NCBI RefSeq assembly: GCF_001403735.1
Contig: NZ_CXPG01000016.1
Location: forward strand, 62,001-126,000
DNA: 64,000 nucleotides
Origin: Jannaschia rubra
GTDB taxonomy: Bacteria > Pseudomonadota > Alphaproteobacteria > Rhodobacterales > Rhodobacteraceae
Direction of reading: 5' to 3'
Part shown: piece after piece, positions 28,048 through 37,118 of the stretch
Layout: every line of letters begins with the position of its first letter
How positions within the stretch are numbered: position 1 is the stretch's first letter
Position numbers and translations under genes: made by a program
Notes under the pieces: model-generated
Database searches by the model: none
What the model was told of the DNA's origin: nothing
Seen by the model: only the letters and a program-made list of their open reading frames with translations

Positions 28048-28084
28048 GGTTCAAGTCTAGAACTCAATGTGCCACCCGGCAACG

Positions 28085-29683
28085 TCAGCCGTAGAGGTCG
28101 AGCATTTCGAGCAGATCGTCGTGCGTGTTCGCCTGGTCCACGGTCTTGTCATGACGCCATCGAAGCATCCGGGGAAACCGCAGCGCGACGCCGGATTTGT
28201 GCCGGGTGGATTTCTGGATCCCCTCGAACCCGATCTCGAACACATGGTGCGGCGGAACGCGACGCACGGGGCCGAAGCGTTCCAGCGTGTTGCGGCGCAC
28301 CCAATGGGTGATCTTGCGAAACTCCTCGTCGGTCAGGCCGGAATAGGCCTTGGTAAAAGGCACGAGGTCCGGCCCCTTCCACACGGCGAAGGTGAAATCG
28401 GTGTAGAGGTTCGCGCGCCGTCCGTGCCCCGCCTGCGCGTAGACCATCACCGCGTCGATGCTGAGGGGATCGAGCTTCCACTTCCACCAATCGCCCCGCT
28501 TGCGGCCGACGTGATAAGGGCTGTCGGCGCGCTTGAGCATCAGTCCTTCGGCCGCGTGGTCGCGCGCCGTCGCGCGGATGTCGCCGAGCGCGTCCCAGCC
28601 ATCGAAGGGGATCAGGGGCGACGGCTGCACGGGCGCCTCGGGCGGCAGGTCGCGCAGCACATCCTCCAGCCGTGCCCGGCGTTCGGCGAAGGGGCGCGCG
28701 CGAATGTCTGTGCCGTCATGTTCCAGTAGGTCATAGGCACGCAGGATCGCCGGCGCGTCGGCCAGCACCTTCTTCGGCACGGTCTTGCGGCCGATCCGCG
28801 TCTGAAGGGCCGCGAAGCGCATGGGCTGTCCGCTCGCCGCGTCCCAGGCCAGGACTTCGCCGTCGATGACGGTGCCATCGGGCAGGAAGTCGCGCACGCG
28901 CGCGAATTCGGGAAAGCGGTCGGTCATCAATTCCTCACCCCGCGACCAGAGGTGATGCTGACCGCCACGCAGGATGAGCTGCCCCCGGATGCCGTCCCAC
29001 TTCCATTCGGCAAGCCAGTCGTCGGGGGGGCCGAGAACCGCCGGGTCGCCCTCCACCCCGTGCGCCAGGCAGAAGGGATAAGGGCGGCTCAGGTCCGCGT
29101 CGGGGTCGGGCGCGGTGATGAGGGCCGCGTAGCTCGTGGTCTCGGGCGTCCAATTGCCCATGAGCCGGTGCGCCAGTTCGGGCTCCGCAATACCGGTCGC
29201 CTGAGCCAGGGCACGTGTCATCAGCTTGCGACTGACACCGACGCGGAAGCCCCCGGTGATGAGCTTGTTGAAGACGAACCTTTCGGTCCCGCCAAGGCGC
29301 GTCCAGGCGTCCAGAACAGCGGCCTTGCGGTCGGCCTCGTCCTGCGTGGACAGGGCACGGATGTCCGCGATCCAGTCCGACAGGCTCCGGTCGCTGGTCC
29401 GCTCGGGTTCGGGCAGGACAAGGTGAATCGTCTCGGCCAGATCGCCGACCACGTCATAGCTCGACTGGAACAGCCACATCGGCAGTCCCGCCACCTCCGC
29501 CGCCCACTCCGACAGGCGCGCGGCGTTCACCGTCCGTTTTGGCCGGCGCCCCGACAGGAGCGCAATGGTCCACAGCCGGTCCGCATCGGGCGCGTCGCGG
29601 AAATACTCGGCGAGTGCCACGGTCTTGGCCGAGGTCTTCGTCGTTTGGTCGAGGGTAATGAACAGGCGCGAAAAACGTTTCAT
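28085..29683 (-). CDS. ATP-dependent DNA ligase (ligase-associated repair type)
   Basis: Seals nicks using ATP, separate from the NAD-dependent replicative LigA. The 532-residue protein has an N-terminal helical DNA-binding domain, the adenylation motif EWKWDGIRG with the nucleophile K228, later motifs GTVIDGEVL and AEGLMLKR, and an OB-fold C-terminus (motif KWKLDPLSIDAVMV). This is the LigC/LigB-like ligase usually found with an MBL exonuclease and a helicase. Start 29683 overlaps the hydrolase stop by four bases (ATGA). Confidence 0.93.
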   Translation of the reverse strand: MKRFSRLFITLDQTTKTSAKTVALAEYFRDAPDADRLWTIALLSGRRPKRTVNAARLSEWAAEVAGLPMWLFQSSYDVVGDLAETIHLVLPEPERTSDRSLSDWIADIRALSTQDEADRKAAVLDAWTRLGGTERFVFNKLITGGFRVGVSRKLMTRALAQATGIAEPELAHRLMGNWTPETTSYAALITAPDPDADLSRPYPFCLAHGVEGDPAVLGPPDDWLAEWKWDGIRGQLILRGGQHHLWSRGEELMTDRFPEFARVRDFLPDGTVIDGEVLAWDAASGQPMRFAALQTRIGRKTVPKKVLADAPAILRAYDLLEHDGTDIRARPFAERRARLEDVLRDLPPEAPVQPSPLIPFDGWDALGDIRATARDHAAEGLMLKRADSPYHVGRKRGDWWKWKLDPLSIDAVMVYAQAGHGRRANLYTDFTFAVWKGPDLVPFTKAYSGLTDEEFRKITHWVRRNTLERFGPVRRVPPHHVFEIGFEGIQKSTRHKSGVALRFPRMLRWRHDKTVDQANTHDDLLEMLDLYG

Positions 29684-30537
29684 GACAGGAACTCCGCCAT
29701 GGCTGCGACGGCGCTGTCCGCCTTGGGCGTCCGATCCGCAAACAATTGCCAGACATGCGGGACGCCGCCGGTCTTCTGCATCTCCACCGCAGCCCCGAAC
29801 GACCGGAGGCGTTCCGCGATGAGGTCTGCATCCTCCTCCAGGATCTCGCCCTCCGCACACTGGATCAGGACCGGGGGCGCGCCGTCGAAGCGCGCATGAA
29901 TCGGAGAGATGCGGGGGTCGGACGGGTCGTTCTCCGCCACATAGGTGCGGGCGATGCGACGAAGCGTGGCGATGGGGAACAGGATGTCGTCCCGTCCGTC
30001 CGGGGCGGGGCGACCGGGGTTCAGATCGACGGCGGGCGAGGCGAGGATCAGGCGTTCCGGCCCGGCCCGTTCAGGCAGGAGAGCGGCCAGCGTGGTAAGG
30101 GCGAGCGTTCCGCCCGCGCTGTCGCCCCCAAGCGCGAACGGTCCCCCGGCCGCGATCCCGCGCACGACCGCGATACAGTCATCATGACCTGCGGGGAACG
30201 GATTTTCGGGTGCCAGTCGATAGTCCGGCACGATCACGCGCCGCCCCGTGCGCCGCGCAAGTGCCCGTGCCAGGCCCGCATAGCTGCGGGAGGAGCCGAG
30301 GATGAATCCGCCGCCATGCAGCCAGACAAGGATGCCCTCCGCGTCGCGCGGCGTGAAGACGCCACAGGACACGCCGGCGATGTCGGACCGATCCATGCGG
30401 ACATCGCAGTCGCCGGAGGTGGGCGGCGCAACCAGATGGAACGCCTGGCGCAGGACGGGCCAGGGCACGGGGACGGCCAGCGCCGGCTTGACGAGGCGGC
30501 GGCACAGGGCGACCAGCGCGCGGTCACGCCATGTCAT
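29680..30537 (-). CDS. Alpha/beta hydrolase (hormone-sensitive lipase/esterase type)
   Basis: Esterase-like protein of 285 residues. It has the oxyanion motif WLHGGGF (HGGG at 74-77), nucleophile S140 in GGDSAGG, and a late acid (CAEGEIL) and histidine (VPHVWQ) to complete the triad. The substrate is unknown. It is bracketed by two four-base ATGA overlaps, with the exonuclease gene upstream and the ligase gene downstream, so all three are made from one message. Confidence 0.88.
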   Translation of the reverse strand: MTWRDRALVALCRRLVKPALAVPVPWPVLRQAFHLVAPPTSGDCDVRMDRSDIAGVSCGVFTPRDAEGILVWLHGGGFILGSSRSYAGLARALARRTGRRVIVPDYRLAPENPFPAGHDDCIAVVRGIAAGGPFALGGDSAGGTLALTTLAALLPERAGPERLILASPAVDLNPGRPAPDGRDDILFPIATLRRIARTYVAENDPSDPRISPIHARFDGAPPVLIQCAEGEILEEDADLIAERLRSFGAAVEMQKTGGVPHVWQLFADRTPKADSAVAAMAEFLS

Positions 30538-31547
30538 GCAGCGGTCTCCTCGGCGTCGTCCTCGTCGATCAGGTCGTCGCCGAATTCCGTCTGCACGATC
30601 TGCGCGTCGTAGCCCTGCGACTCGAGCCACTGGCGGAACACGGTCGTATAGCCGTGGGTCGCGAAGATGCGCGTCGCGCCGGTTTCGGCGATCGCCGCGT
30701 TCAGCCCCTTCCAGTCCGCATGGTCGCTGACCACGAAGCCGCGATCGGCCGCCCGTCTGCGTCGCACGCCACGCAGCGCCATCCACCCCGACGCGAAAGC
30801 CGTCGACAGGGTGCCGAACCGGCGCGTCCAGTTGCCGGCAAGAGCCGAAGGCGGCGCGATGACGAGGGCGCCCGGATGTGTCTTTGCCGTGACCTCCGGC
30901 GTCACGCGGATGGTCTCGGGCAACCGCAGGCCCTGGGCGCGCATCACCTGATTGGTGTTTTCCACCGCGCCATGGGTCAGGATCGGGGCGATGGAGGGAT
31001 CGATCATCGTCAGCACCCGCTGCGCCTTGCCGAGCGAATAAGCCCCTATGGCGGACATGCGGCCGGCGTGGCGGTTGGCCTGCCACCATTCGTTGATCTG
31101 GGCGGCGAGTTCCTCTTCGGGGCGCCAGTCGAAGACGGGCAATCCGAAGGTGCATTCGGTGATGAAGGCGTGGCACGGCACCGGCTCGAACGGTTCGGAC
31201 AGACCGTCGGACGTGGTCTTGTAGTCGCCCGAGACAACCCAGACCTCACCCCCGTGCTCAACTCTGATCTGCGCGCTGCCAGGGACGTGGCCTGCGGGAT
31301 GGAAGCTGACGGTGACGCCATTGATGTCGCGCGTCCGACCGAACGGGATGCTGTCCAGGTCGATGTCGCCCAGCCGGTGCCGGATGACGGGCGCCGCGGC
31401 CTCGCTGGTCAGGTAGTGGCGATGCCCCGGATAGGAGTGATCCGCATGGCCATGCGTGACCAAAGCGCGTTCGACCGGTTTCCACGGGTCGATGTAGAAA
31501 CGGCCGGCGGGGCAATAAATCCCCTCGTCGTGAAATTCCAGAACCAT
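30534..31547 (-). CDS. Ligase-associated DNA exonuclease (metallo-beta-lactamase fold)
   Basis: MBL-fold protein of 337 residues related to the SNM1/CPSF-type nucleases annotated as ligase-associated exonuclease. The metal site THGHADH (31-37) is intact, followed by PAGHVPGSAQIRVEHGG and VVSGDYK. Known members act in DNA repair beside the ATP-dependent ligase encoded two genes downstream. Start at 31547 (MVLEFHDEGIYCP) begins at the conserved N-terminus; the Shine-Dalgarno is weak. No lhr-type helicase or pdeM-type phosphoesterase gene follows. Confidence 0.9.
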   Translation of the reverse strand: MVLEFHDEGIYCPAGRFYIDPWKPVERALVTHGHADHSYPGHRHYLTSEAAAPVIRHRLGDIDLDSIPFGRTRDINGVTVSFHPAGHVPGSAQIRVEHGGEVWVVSGDYKTTSDGLSEPFEPVPCHAFITECTFGLPVFDWRPEEELAAQINEWWQANRHAGRMSAIGAYSLGKAQRVLTMIDPSIAPILTHGAVENTNQVMRAQGLRLPETIRVTPEVTAKTHPGALVIAPPSALAGNWTRRFGTLSTAFASGWMALRGVRRRRAADRGFVVSDHADWKGLNAAIAETGATRIFATHGYTTVFRQWLESQGYDAQIVQTEFGDDLIDEDDAEETAA

Positions 31548-31787
31548 GTCCGACGATCTAGGCGTCGCGCGTCCCTGCGACCAGTGCGGGGGCCAACTTG
31601 GGCACTGAGAAGGCGCATCAGGGGCAGGAACTTCCGATCCCGTCACGGAGATCGCGCGGTTTTAACCATTCGGGTGAAGCAATGGCCCGGGGGGCGTGGG
31701 CATTGTCGGCGTAGGCTGAACAATCGTGCCTTTTTCTGGTCTCATTCCGGAGCGATACCCGACAAGAGTATGAACGGAGGAGTAACC

Positions 31788-31949
31788 ATGAATATCTGTC
31801 TCGACGGTCTGAAATCCGGCTCCTTCTGCTTCGGGGACAGCCTCGCCCGGTTGCACGGAACCGAATACGGGTTGACCCACACCGGCCTCGGCATGCTCGC
31901 GCTCATCGGTGTGGCAATGGTCGTTTACGTGTTCCGCGATCCGGCTTGA
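31788..31949 (+). CDS. Small single-span membrane protein, unknown
   Basis: Short open frame of 53 codons starting after CGGAGGAGTAACC, one of the best ribosome sites in the window. The peptide (MNICLDGLKSGSFCFGDSLA...) has two cysteines in its first 14 residues and one hydrophobic helix at the C-terminal half (LGMLALIGVAMVVYVF). I do not recognise it. The 240 bases upstream contain no other gene and include a TTAACCAT half-site. Reality is supported by the ribosome site and helix only. Confidence 0.55.
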   Translation: MNICLDGLKSGSFCFGDSLARLHGTEYGLTHTGLGMLALIGVAMVVYVFRDPA

Positions 31950-32025
31950 TCCTTCGTAAGGTCGCATCCGAATGGACGCTTCGGCACCGCATGCTGCGGA
32001 CCTGTCGAGGGCGGGGTGGTGACCG

Positions 32026-33060
32026 TCAGGTCTCCGGCGTGCTGAGGATGAGCTCGCCGTCCTCCTCCATCTGACGGATTACGGCGACGATGGCGGACAT
32101 GGCCGTTTCGGCCTCCTCCGCGGTCGGGGGTGAACGCTCGGCCACCTCATCGCGCAGTTGCTCGGCCAGGCGTTTGGAAATCGCACCCAGCATGAATTCC
32201 GATATCGCGCTCATCTCTGGCGGAGTTCCCGCTATGGCGGTGACAAGCACGGTGTTCTCCACCCCTCGCAGGACGCGGGGCAGGTCGCGCGGATCGACCC
32301 GGTCGGCGATGTTCTCATAGCTGAAGACCGTTGCACGGACGCGAGCCGCGAAGGCGGCATCCACGGCGTCCAGACTGTCGAGAATGCTCCGCCGTACGCC
32401 TGACGTGGCTGCGTTGAGGATATTGCCCACCCGCTTGACCCCATCGGCATCGAAGGCCGGCGTCCTGCGCGTAGCGCTCTGCCGCCCGAGCGCCATGCCG
32501 ATCTGCGCGACGGCGGCGGGGGTCACATCCTCGGTCCGGGCGAAAGCCGCAGCAATACTGTCGGCCCGGTCGCTGGGCAGCGATCCGATGATCTCGGCCG
32601 CACGGGCCGCCGGAAGTTTCGACAGCAGGACCGCCGACACCTCATCGGATTCCCCGTCCATCATCTGTCTGATCGCGGCCACGTCGAGTCCGGCGATTTG
32701 AGCCCACGGCCCGTCACCGGGCCGCGCGGTATCACCCAGTTCGGCCATCATTCCGTCGATCACGTCGAGGGAAAGCTGGCTTTCCAATGCGGCCAGCACC
32801 CGGGCGGGGTCGCGCGGGAAGTGCAAGCCGATGCTGTCGAGTTCCGAGGCGAACTCGGCAACCACACCGGCCAGCGTCTCGCGGTCGATGAATCGCAGGC
32901 GCGCGATCTCACGAACGATCAGACGCTGCTGGTCCGGCGGCAGGTCGCGCAGCCCAGGGTCCGCCCCGCCCGACACCAGCAGGTGTATGATGACGGCGGC
33001 CTTCTGACGGGGAGTCAGGGGAGCGGAGGGCGCCCGCGCGGGCAGGGAAGGGAACGACAA
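32026..33060 (-). CDS. FliG-like flagellar motor switch protein, orphan
   Basis: Protein of 344 residues with the three-part FliG layout: an N-terminal helical domain (TPRQKAAVIIHLL), a middle ARM domain (LLSKLPAARAAEIIGSLP) and a C-terminal domain aligning with the FliG torque helix region (SKRLAEQLRDEVA, then VIRQMEEDGELIL). The middle-domain EHPQ motif that binds FliM in classical FliG reads ESDE here (GESDEVSAVLLSKLP). No other flagellar gene is present in the window. It could be the motor FliG of this strain or a diverged second copy. Confidence 0.8.
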   Translation of the reverse strand: MSFPSLPARAPSAPLTPRQKAAVIIHLLVSGGADPGLRDLPPDQQRLIVREIARLRFIDRETLAGVVAEFASELDSIGLHFPRDPARVLAALESQLSLDVIDGMMAELGDTARPGDGPWAQIAGLDVAAIRQMMDGESDEVSAVLLSKLPAARAAEIIGSLPSDRADSIAAAFARTEDVTPAAVAQIGMALGRQSATRRTPAFDADGVKRVGNILNAATSGVRRSILDSLDAVDAAFAARVRATVFSYENIADRVDPRDLPRVLRGVENTVLVTAIAGTPPEMSAISEFMLGAISKRLAEQLRDEVAERSPPTAEEAETAMSAIVAVIRQMEEDGELILSTPET

Positions 33061-33168
33061 GACGGCAACCTCGGGGGTCGGGGGGATGCCCCCTTGTTGC
33101 CTTTGAAACGTTAAGAACCCGTTGCAAGACGGAACGATCCCGTGCGACGGCTTCCGGTCGCCGTTGCG

Positions 33169-33633
33169 TCAATCGCCGGTCGCGAAATCGTTCCAGCAGA
33201 GCGCATCTTCGTCTTGCCAGGTCGTGCCTGGATTGCATTCGCCCACTTCGATGTTGGCGGTTCCGGCCGGAATGATGGCGCCGGACGAGGTTTCGTCGGT
33301 GACACCCGCGCCCGTCAGGACGAGCACCGCCTCGCCGGATTCATCGACGATGATCCGCGAGATCATCGCATCCTTTTCACCCGTAAGCAGCACGGCCGAC
33401 CGACCCAGGCCGGAGAACGCGATATCGGTGTCGTCGTTGATGACGATGCTCGCCGTTTGGCCGGTCGCAATTTGCGGCGGAGCCACGAGGTCCGCATCGG
33501 TCACTTCCGGATTATCCGCCGACGCAGTCGTCGTGGCGACGACGGGGTCGAGAGGGTCGATGGCGCTGACGAATTTCTGGGCGTAGGCGGCGCCGGGGGC
33601 GAGCATCAGGGCAACGACGGAAAGGCGGAGCAT
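33169..33633 (-). CDS. Secreted hypothetical protein
   Basis: Predicted 154-residue exported protein with a signal peptide (MLRLSVVALMLAPGAAYA). The mature part is acidic, rich in alanine, threonine and valine, predicted mainly beta (QTASIVINDDTDIAFSGLG, VLVLTGAGVTDE), and has only two cysteines close to the C-terminus (GECNPGTTWQDEDALCWND), which could form one disulfide. Start 33633 has GAGG eight bases upstream. I do not recognise a family. It lies between fliG-like and argC genes on the same strand. Confidence 0.72.
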   Translation of the reverse strand: MLRLSVVALMLAPGAAYAQKFVSAIDPLDPVVATTTASADNPEVTDADLVAPPQIATGQTASIVINDDTDIAFSGLGRSAVLLTGEKDAMISRIIVDESGEAVLVLTGAGVTDETSSGAIIPAGTANIEVGECNPGTTWQDEDALCWNDFATGD

Positions 33634-33701
33634 GGCAGGAACCTCGGTATTGGCAGACAACCGAAGGTTAAACAGGCAACGACGGCCGGAATGCGATGGC
33701 T

Positions 33702-34613
33702 TTATGTCAGACCGGCGGTTTCTTTGGCACCGATCATGACATTCAGGTTCTGCACGGCGGTTCCCGATGCGCCCTTGCCGAGATTGTCGAGAACGGCGGC
33801 CACCGTCACCCGCCCCTCGCCATCGCCCTGAACGGTCAGGATCATGCGGTTGGTGTCGTTGGCGGCCTGCGGGTCGATGCGGTCTCCGGGCTGCGCCACG
33901 GTCACGAAGGGGTCGCCCGCATAGAAATCGCGCAGGCAGGCCTCGATCCGGGCATGGCCCGCGACCTCGCCCGGCAGCATGTCGGCATGCAGGTGAAGTT
34001 GCACGATCATGCCCTGCGCAAAGGCGCCGACGGCGGGCTGGAACAGCGGTTTGCGGGTCAGGCCGCCATGGCGCATGATTTCGGGCACATGCTTGTGCGA
34101 CTGGTGCACGGCATAAAGGTAGAAGCCCGGAGCAGCCCCCCCCTCATGCTCCGCGATCAGGGCCTTGCCGCCACCGGTATATCCCGACACGCCGGTCAGG
34201 ACGACGCCGTGGTCCGCCGGCAGGATCCCGGCATCCGTCAGGGGGCGGAGCATGGCGATCGAGCCGGTCGCATAGCACCCCACGTTCGCCACCCGCCGCG
34301 CGTCGCGGATGCGGTCGCGCTGGCCTGGCAGTTCTGGCATGCCGTAGACCCACGTCGGATCGATCCGGTGCGCGGTCGAGGCGTCGATCAGCCGCGTGTT
34401 CCCCGCCATCCGCACGGCCTCGACCGCAGCGTCGTCGGGCAGGCACAGGATGGCAACGTCCGCCTGGGCATAAGCATCCCGCCGGGCGGTCCTGTCCTTG
34501 CGGTGCTCCTCCGGGACCGACACGATGCGGATGTCGTCACGCGCGCCCAGGCGGTCGCGGATGCGGAGACCGGTGGTTCCGGCTTCCCCGTCGATGAACA
34601 CTGCGGTCGTCAT
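33702..34613 (-). CDS. argC: N-acetyl-gamma-glutamyl-phosphate reductase, short (type 2) form
   Basis: Third enzyme of arginine synthesis, reducing N-acetylglutamyl phosphate to the semialdehyde with NADPH. The 303-residue form belongs to the short class (FIDGEAGTTGLRIRDRL) rather than the 340-residue class. C113 in NVGCYATG is the catalytic cysteine and HQSHKHVPEI carries the histidine. Start 34613 has GGAG upstream; the in-frame extension to 34727 would overlap the SnoaL-like gene. No other arg genes are close. Confidence 0.93.
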   Translation of the reverse strand: MTTAVFIDGEAGTTGLRIRDRLGARDDIRIVSVPEEHRKDRTARRDAYAQADVAILCLPDDAAVEAVRMAGNTRLIDASTAHRIDPTWVYGMPELPGQRDRIRDARRVANVGCYATGSIAMLRPLTDAGILPADHGVVLTGVSGYTGGGKALIAEHEGGAAPGFYLYAVHQSHKHVPEIMRHGGLTRKPLFQPAVGAFAQGMIVQLHLHADMLPGEVAGHARIEACLRDFYAGDPFVTVAQPGDRIDPQAANDTNRMILTVQGDGEGRVTVAAVLDNLGKGASGTAVQNLNVMIGAKETAGLT

Positions 34614-34683
34614 GGCGTCGTCTCCGTCCTTCGTCCTTCCGCCGGGATACGCGACACTGCGGGAGGGAGCAACACGGAGGGGA

Positions 34684-35649
34684 TCACCCAAGGATGTCGT
34701 GGCCCATCTGGCGGAACAGATCGACATAGTCGAGCAGCACCCAGTTCTCGGCGATCCGTCCGTCGGCGCAACGATAGAAATCCATGACCCGCAGGGTCAG
34801 ATCCTTCCCGGTCGCCGGAAACCCGAGGTAATCGCCCCGATGCGTCATGGTCATCGACGGCCAGCCTGACACGGCTGCATAGTTCCCATCGCCCAGACGG
34901 CAATAGTGGTTGCCGCCCTTCCGGTCGGGAAAGGCGTGCAGGAAAGGCGCGCGGTGGTCGCGCACGAATCCGTCCCACAGGTAATTGGACCCGATGCCGC
35001 CGGGGCCATACCACAGCATGTCGTCGGCCCAGGTCCCGCCCTCGCCGGTCTGCCCCGCGGAGGCATTGGTCTCGGGATCGTAGACATGCAGGTCGCTCAG
35101 CATCCGTTCCACCAGCGACAGGCTCGCCTCACCGTCGCCTTCGGTCGGGCAGATGCCGTCGTGGGTGGCGGGGCCGGGGAACAGCATCTCGGTCCCCAGC
35201 TTCTCGGGCCAGGGGTCGCGGCCGGCCTGCCGCATCAGGTCGGGCAGGTCCATGATGATCCTCGACTCCGTGATGCGCCAGTCGTCGCCCAGCCGATGGA
35301 ACTCCCCCCACCGCAAGAACGAGAGGCGCTGCGACGGTGCCACGCCCCACAGGGTGCCTTCGTGCATGCCCACGACATGTCCGAAGCCGGCGACCCAGCG
35401 GCCGCCCTGCGCCCGTCGGTTCATCCCGCCGATCCACAGCTCCGGCCGGCGCCGCGCCGCCGTCAGCGCCGAGCGCAAGGGCAAGATCACTTGCGCCAGG
35501 ATGGCGTCGCGCCCCTCGACCCGGTCGAGCGGCGCCATCAGGTGCCAGACGGCATCCTCGGTCAAGATCCGTGGCGCTGTCTGCGCAGGATCGTCCGCCG
35601 ATAACAGGTCGGCAAGGCCGGACATGGTCGCGGCGCGGAAATCGGTCAT
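34684..35649 (-). CDS. SnoaL-like / NTF2-fold tandem-domain protein
   Basis: Protein of 321 residues that appears to hold two SnoaL-type alpha+beta barrels. The first (about 25-140) includes LTEDAVWHLMAPLDRVEGRDAI, and the second (about 185-315) includes HAFPDRKGGNHYCRLGDGNYAAVSGWP and ENWVLLDYVDLFRQMG, the usual C-terminal strand and helix of polyketide-cyclase-like proteins. No catalytic role can be assigned. Start 35649 has GAGG upstream. It is divergent from the ABC transporter operon and may be controlled with it. Confidence 0.78.
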   Translation of the reverse strand: MTDFRAATMSGLADLLSADDPAQTAPRILTEDAVWHLMAPLDRVEGRDAILAQVILPLRSALTAARRRPELWIGGMNRRAQGGRWVAGFGHVVGMHEGTLWGVAPSQRLSFLRWGEFHRLGDDWRITESRIIMDLPDLMRQAGRDPWPEKLGTEMLFPGPATHDGICPTEGDGEASLSLVERMLSDLHVYDPETNASAGQTGEGGTWADDMLWYGPGGIGSNYLWDGFVRDHRAPFLHAFPDRKGGNHYCRLGDGNYAAVSGWPSMTMTHRGDYLGFPATGKDLTLRVMDFYRCADGRIAENWVLLDYVDLFRQMGHDILG

Positions 35650-35846
35650 GTCGGGCCTCACTCGATGGGTAGATTCAGGCTTGCGCGGTTGGGGCAAGCG
35701 CGGCTAGCGTTCCTTGCAAGCGTATGCATCGCGGCGATCCTATTGGCATCGGGGCAAAAGAAAAGGTGCATTCGCAGGAAATTCGGCCGGTCGGCGTGGG
35801 GGAGGATACCGCGCGGCGGCTGCAACGGATCGACAGGGAGACGACG

Positions 35847-37064
35847 ATGCTCATCAGGAAGCTTGTCCTTGCGGGGGCGATGGCGATGGGGGCGCAGGCC
35901 GCGGTCGCGGAATGTGCCTTCGAAAACGACGTGACGGTCAGGACGCTCAGCGCCGGGTTCGAGGCCTGGAAGGCCGTCACCGACGCGATGGCCGAATGCG
36001 GCGGCGTGCAGGCCGAACTGGATCAGGAGTTCCGCACCAAGCAGCCCGCGGCATTTGCGGCCAATCCCTCGCTCTATTCCGTCGGCGGAGTTTCGAACGG
36101 CACGATCACGCCCCTTCTGAACGAAGGCACGATCCGGCCGTTGGACGATCTGGTCGAGGAATACGGTCGGAACCTTGCGCCGAACCAGCTGATACGAGTC
36201 GATGGCAAGGTCATGGCCGTGGCCATGATGGTGAACACGCAGCACCTGATGTATCGCAAGGACATCTTCGAGGATCTGGGACTGGACGTCCCCACAACCT
36301 ATGACGAGGTGCTGGAAGCCGCTGCCGCCATCAAGGAAGCGGGCGTGGTCGAATATCCGATCGGGGCCACGATGAAGGCCGGCTGGGACATCGCGCAGGA
36401 TTTCAACAACATGTTCCTGGGCTACGGTGGCACCTTCTACAACGACGACAGCACGCCGGCGGTCAATTCGGAGGCCGGGTTGAAGGCGCTCGAGACGATG
36501 AAGGCGCTGACGGAATACATGGACCCCGAGTTTCTCGTCTCCGACAGCACCTATGTCCAGCAGCAGTTCCAGCAGGGCAAGATCGCCATGGCGAACCTCT
36601 GGGGGTCGCGCGGCGGCGCGATGGAGGATCCGGCAGAAAGCCAGGTCGTCGGCCTCGTCGGCTCGGCAGCGGCGCCGAAGGCAGTGGAGGGCGGCCCGCC
36701 CGCCACGACGCTCTGGTGGGACGGCATCGTGATCGCCCAGAACATCGACGACGCGACCGCCGAAGCGGCTTTCCGCGTGGCGATGGAGGGGATGGACAGC
36801 GAGATGGTCAAGAACCACCAGCGCGATGCGATCTGGCTGATCGAAGGCTATGAGCCCGACGAAATGGCCTCCGGTGCGATTGCCACCGCGATGGCCGATC
36901 CCGCGCCGCTCAGCTATCCGTCGACCAGCCAGATGGGGCTGATGCACACCGCCATCGGCAACGAGCTGGACGGCTACTTCACCGGCCGCCGTTCCGCCGA
37001 CGAGACGCTGAAGGCGATCGAGGAGAGCTATATCTCCGCCGCCAGGGAAGCCGGGCTTCTCTAG
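35847..37064 (+). CDS. ABC transporter extracellular solute-binding protein (sugar type, family 1)
   Basis: Periplasmic binding protein of 405 residues with signal peptide MLIRKLVLAGAMAMGAQAAVA. The mature protein has the family-1 pattern, with MYRKDIFEDLGLDVPTTYDEV and WDGIVIAQNIDD. Likely ligands are a sugar, polyol or related osmolyte; the sequence does not say which. Start 35847 has GGGAG upstream. First gene of an operon with two permeases, separated from the first permease by a hairpin. Confidence 0.9.
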   Translation: MLIRKLVLAGAMAMGAQAAVAECAFENDVTVRTLSAGFEAWKAVTDAMAECGGVQAELDQEFRTKQPAAFAANPSLYSVGGVSNGTITPLLNEGTIRPLDDLVEEYGRNLAPNQLIRVDGKVMAVAMMVNTQHLMYRKDIFEDLGLDVPTTYDEVLEAAAAIKEAGVVEYPIGATMKAGWDIAQDFNNMFLGYGGTFYNDDSTPAVNSEAGLKALETMKALTEYMDPEFLVSDSTYVQQQFQQGKIAMANLWGSRGGAMEDPAESQVVGLVGSAAAPKAVEGGPPATTLWWDGIVIAQNIDDATAEAAFRVAMEGMDSEMVKNHQRDAIWLIEGYEPDEMASGAIATAMADPAPLSYPSTSQMGLMHTAIGNELDGYFTGRRSADETLKAIEESYISAAREAGLL

Positions 37065-37072
37065 TCGCGACG

Positions 37073-37096
37073 GGGGCGTCCGCTGCCGGGCGCCCC
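37073..37096 (+). promoter_or_regulatory. Hairpin between ABC binding-protein and permease genes
   Basis: Arms 37073-37082 and 37087-37096 give a 10-bp stem with a single G-U pair and a four-base loop CTGC, nine bases after the binding-protein stop. No T-run follows. It matches the usual position of hairpins that stabilise binding-protein messages; function inferred. Confidence 0.55.
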
Positions 37097-37118
37097 GCCT
37101 TCCCGGAGGGATCATCGG

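Noticed and set aside
33111-33125. Possible CtrA site TTAA-N7-TTGC upstream of the FliG-like gene
   Set aside because: Only one half matches; too weak to report beside the exact match at 18530-18544.
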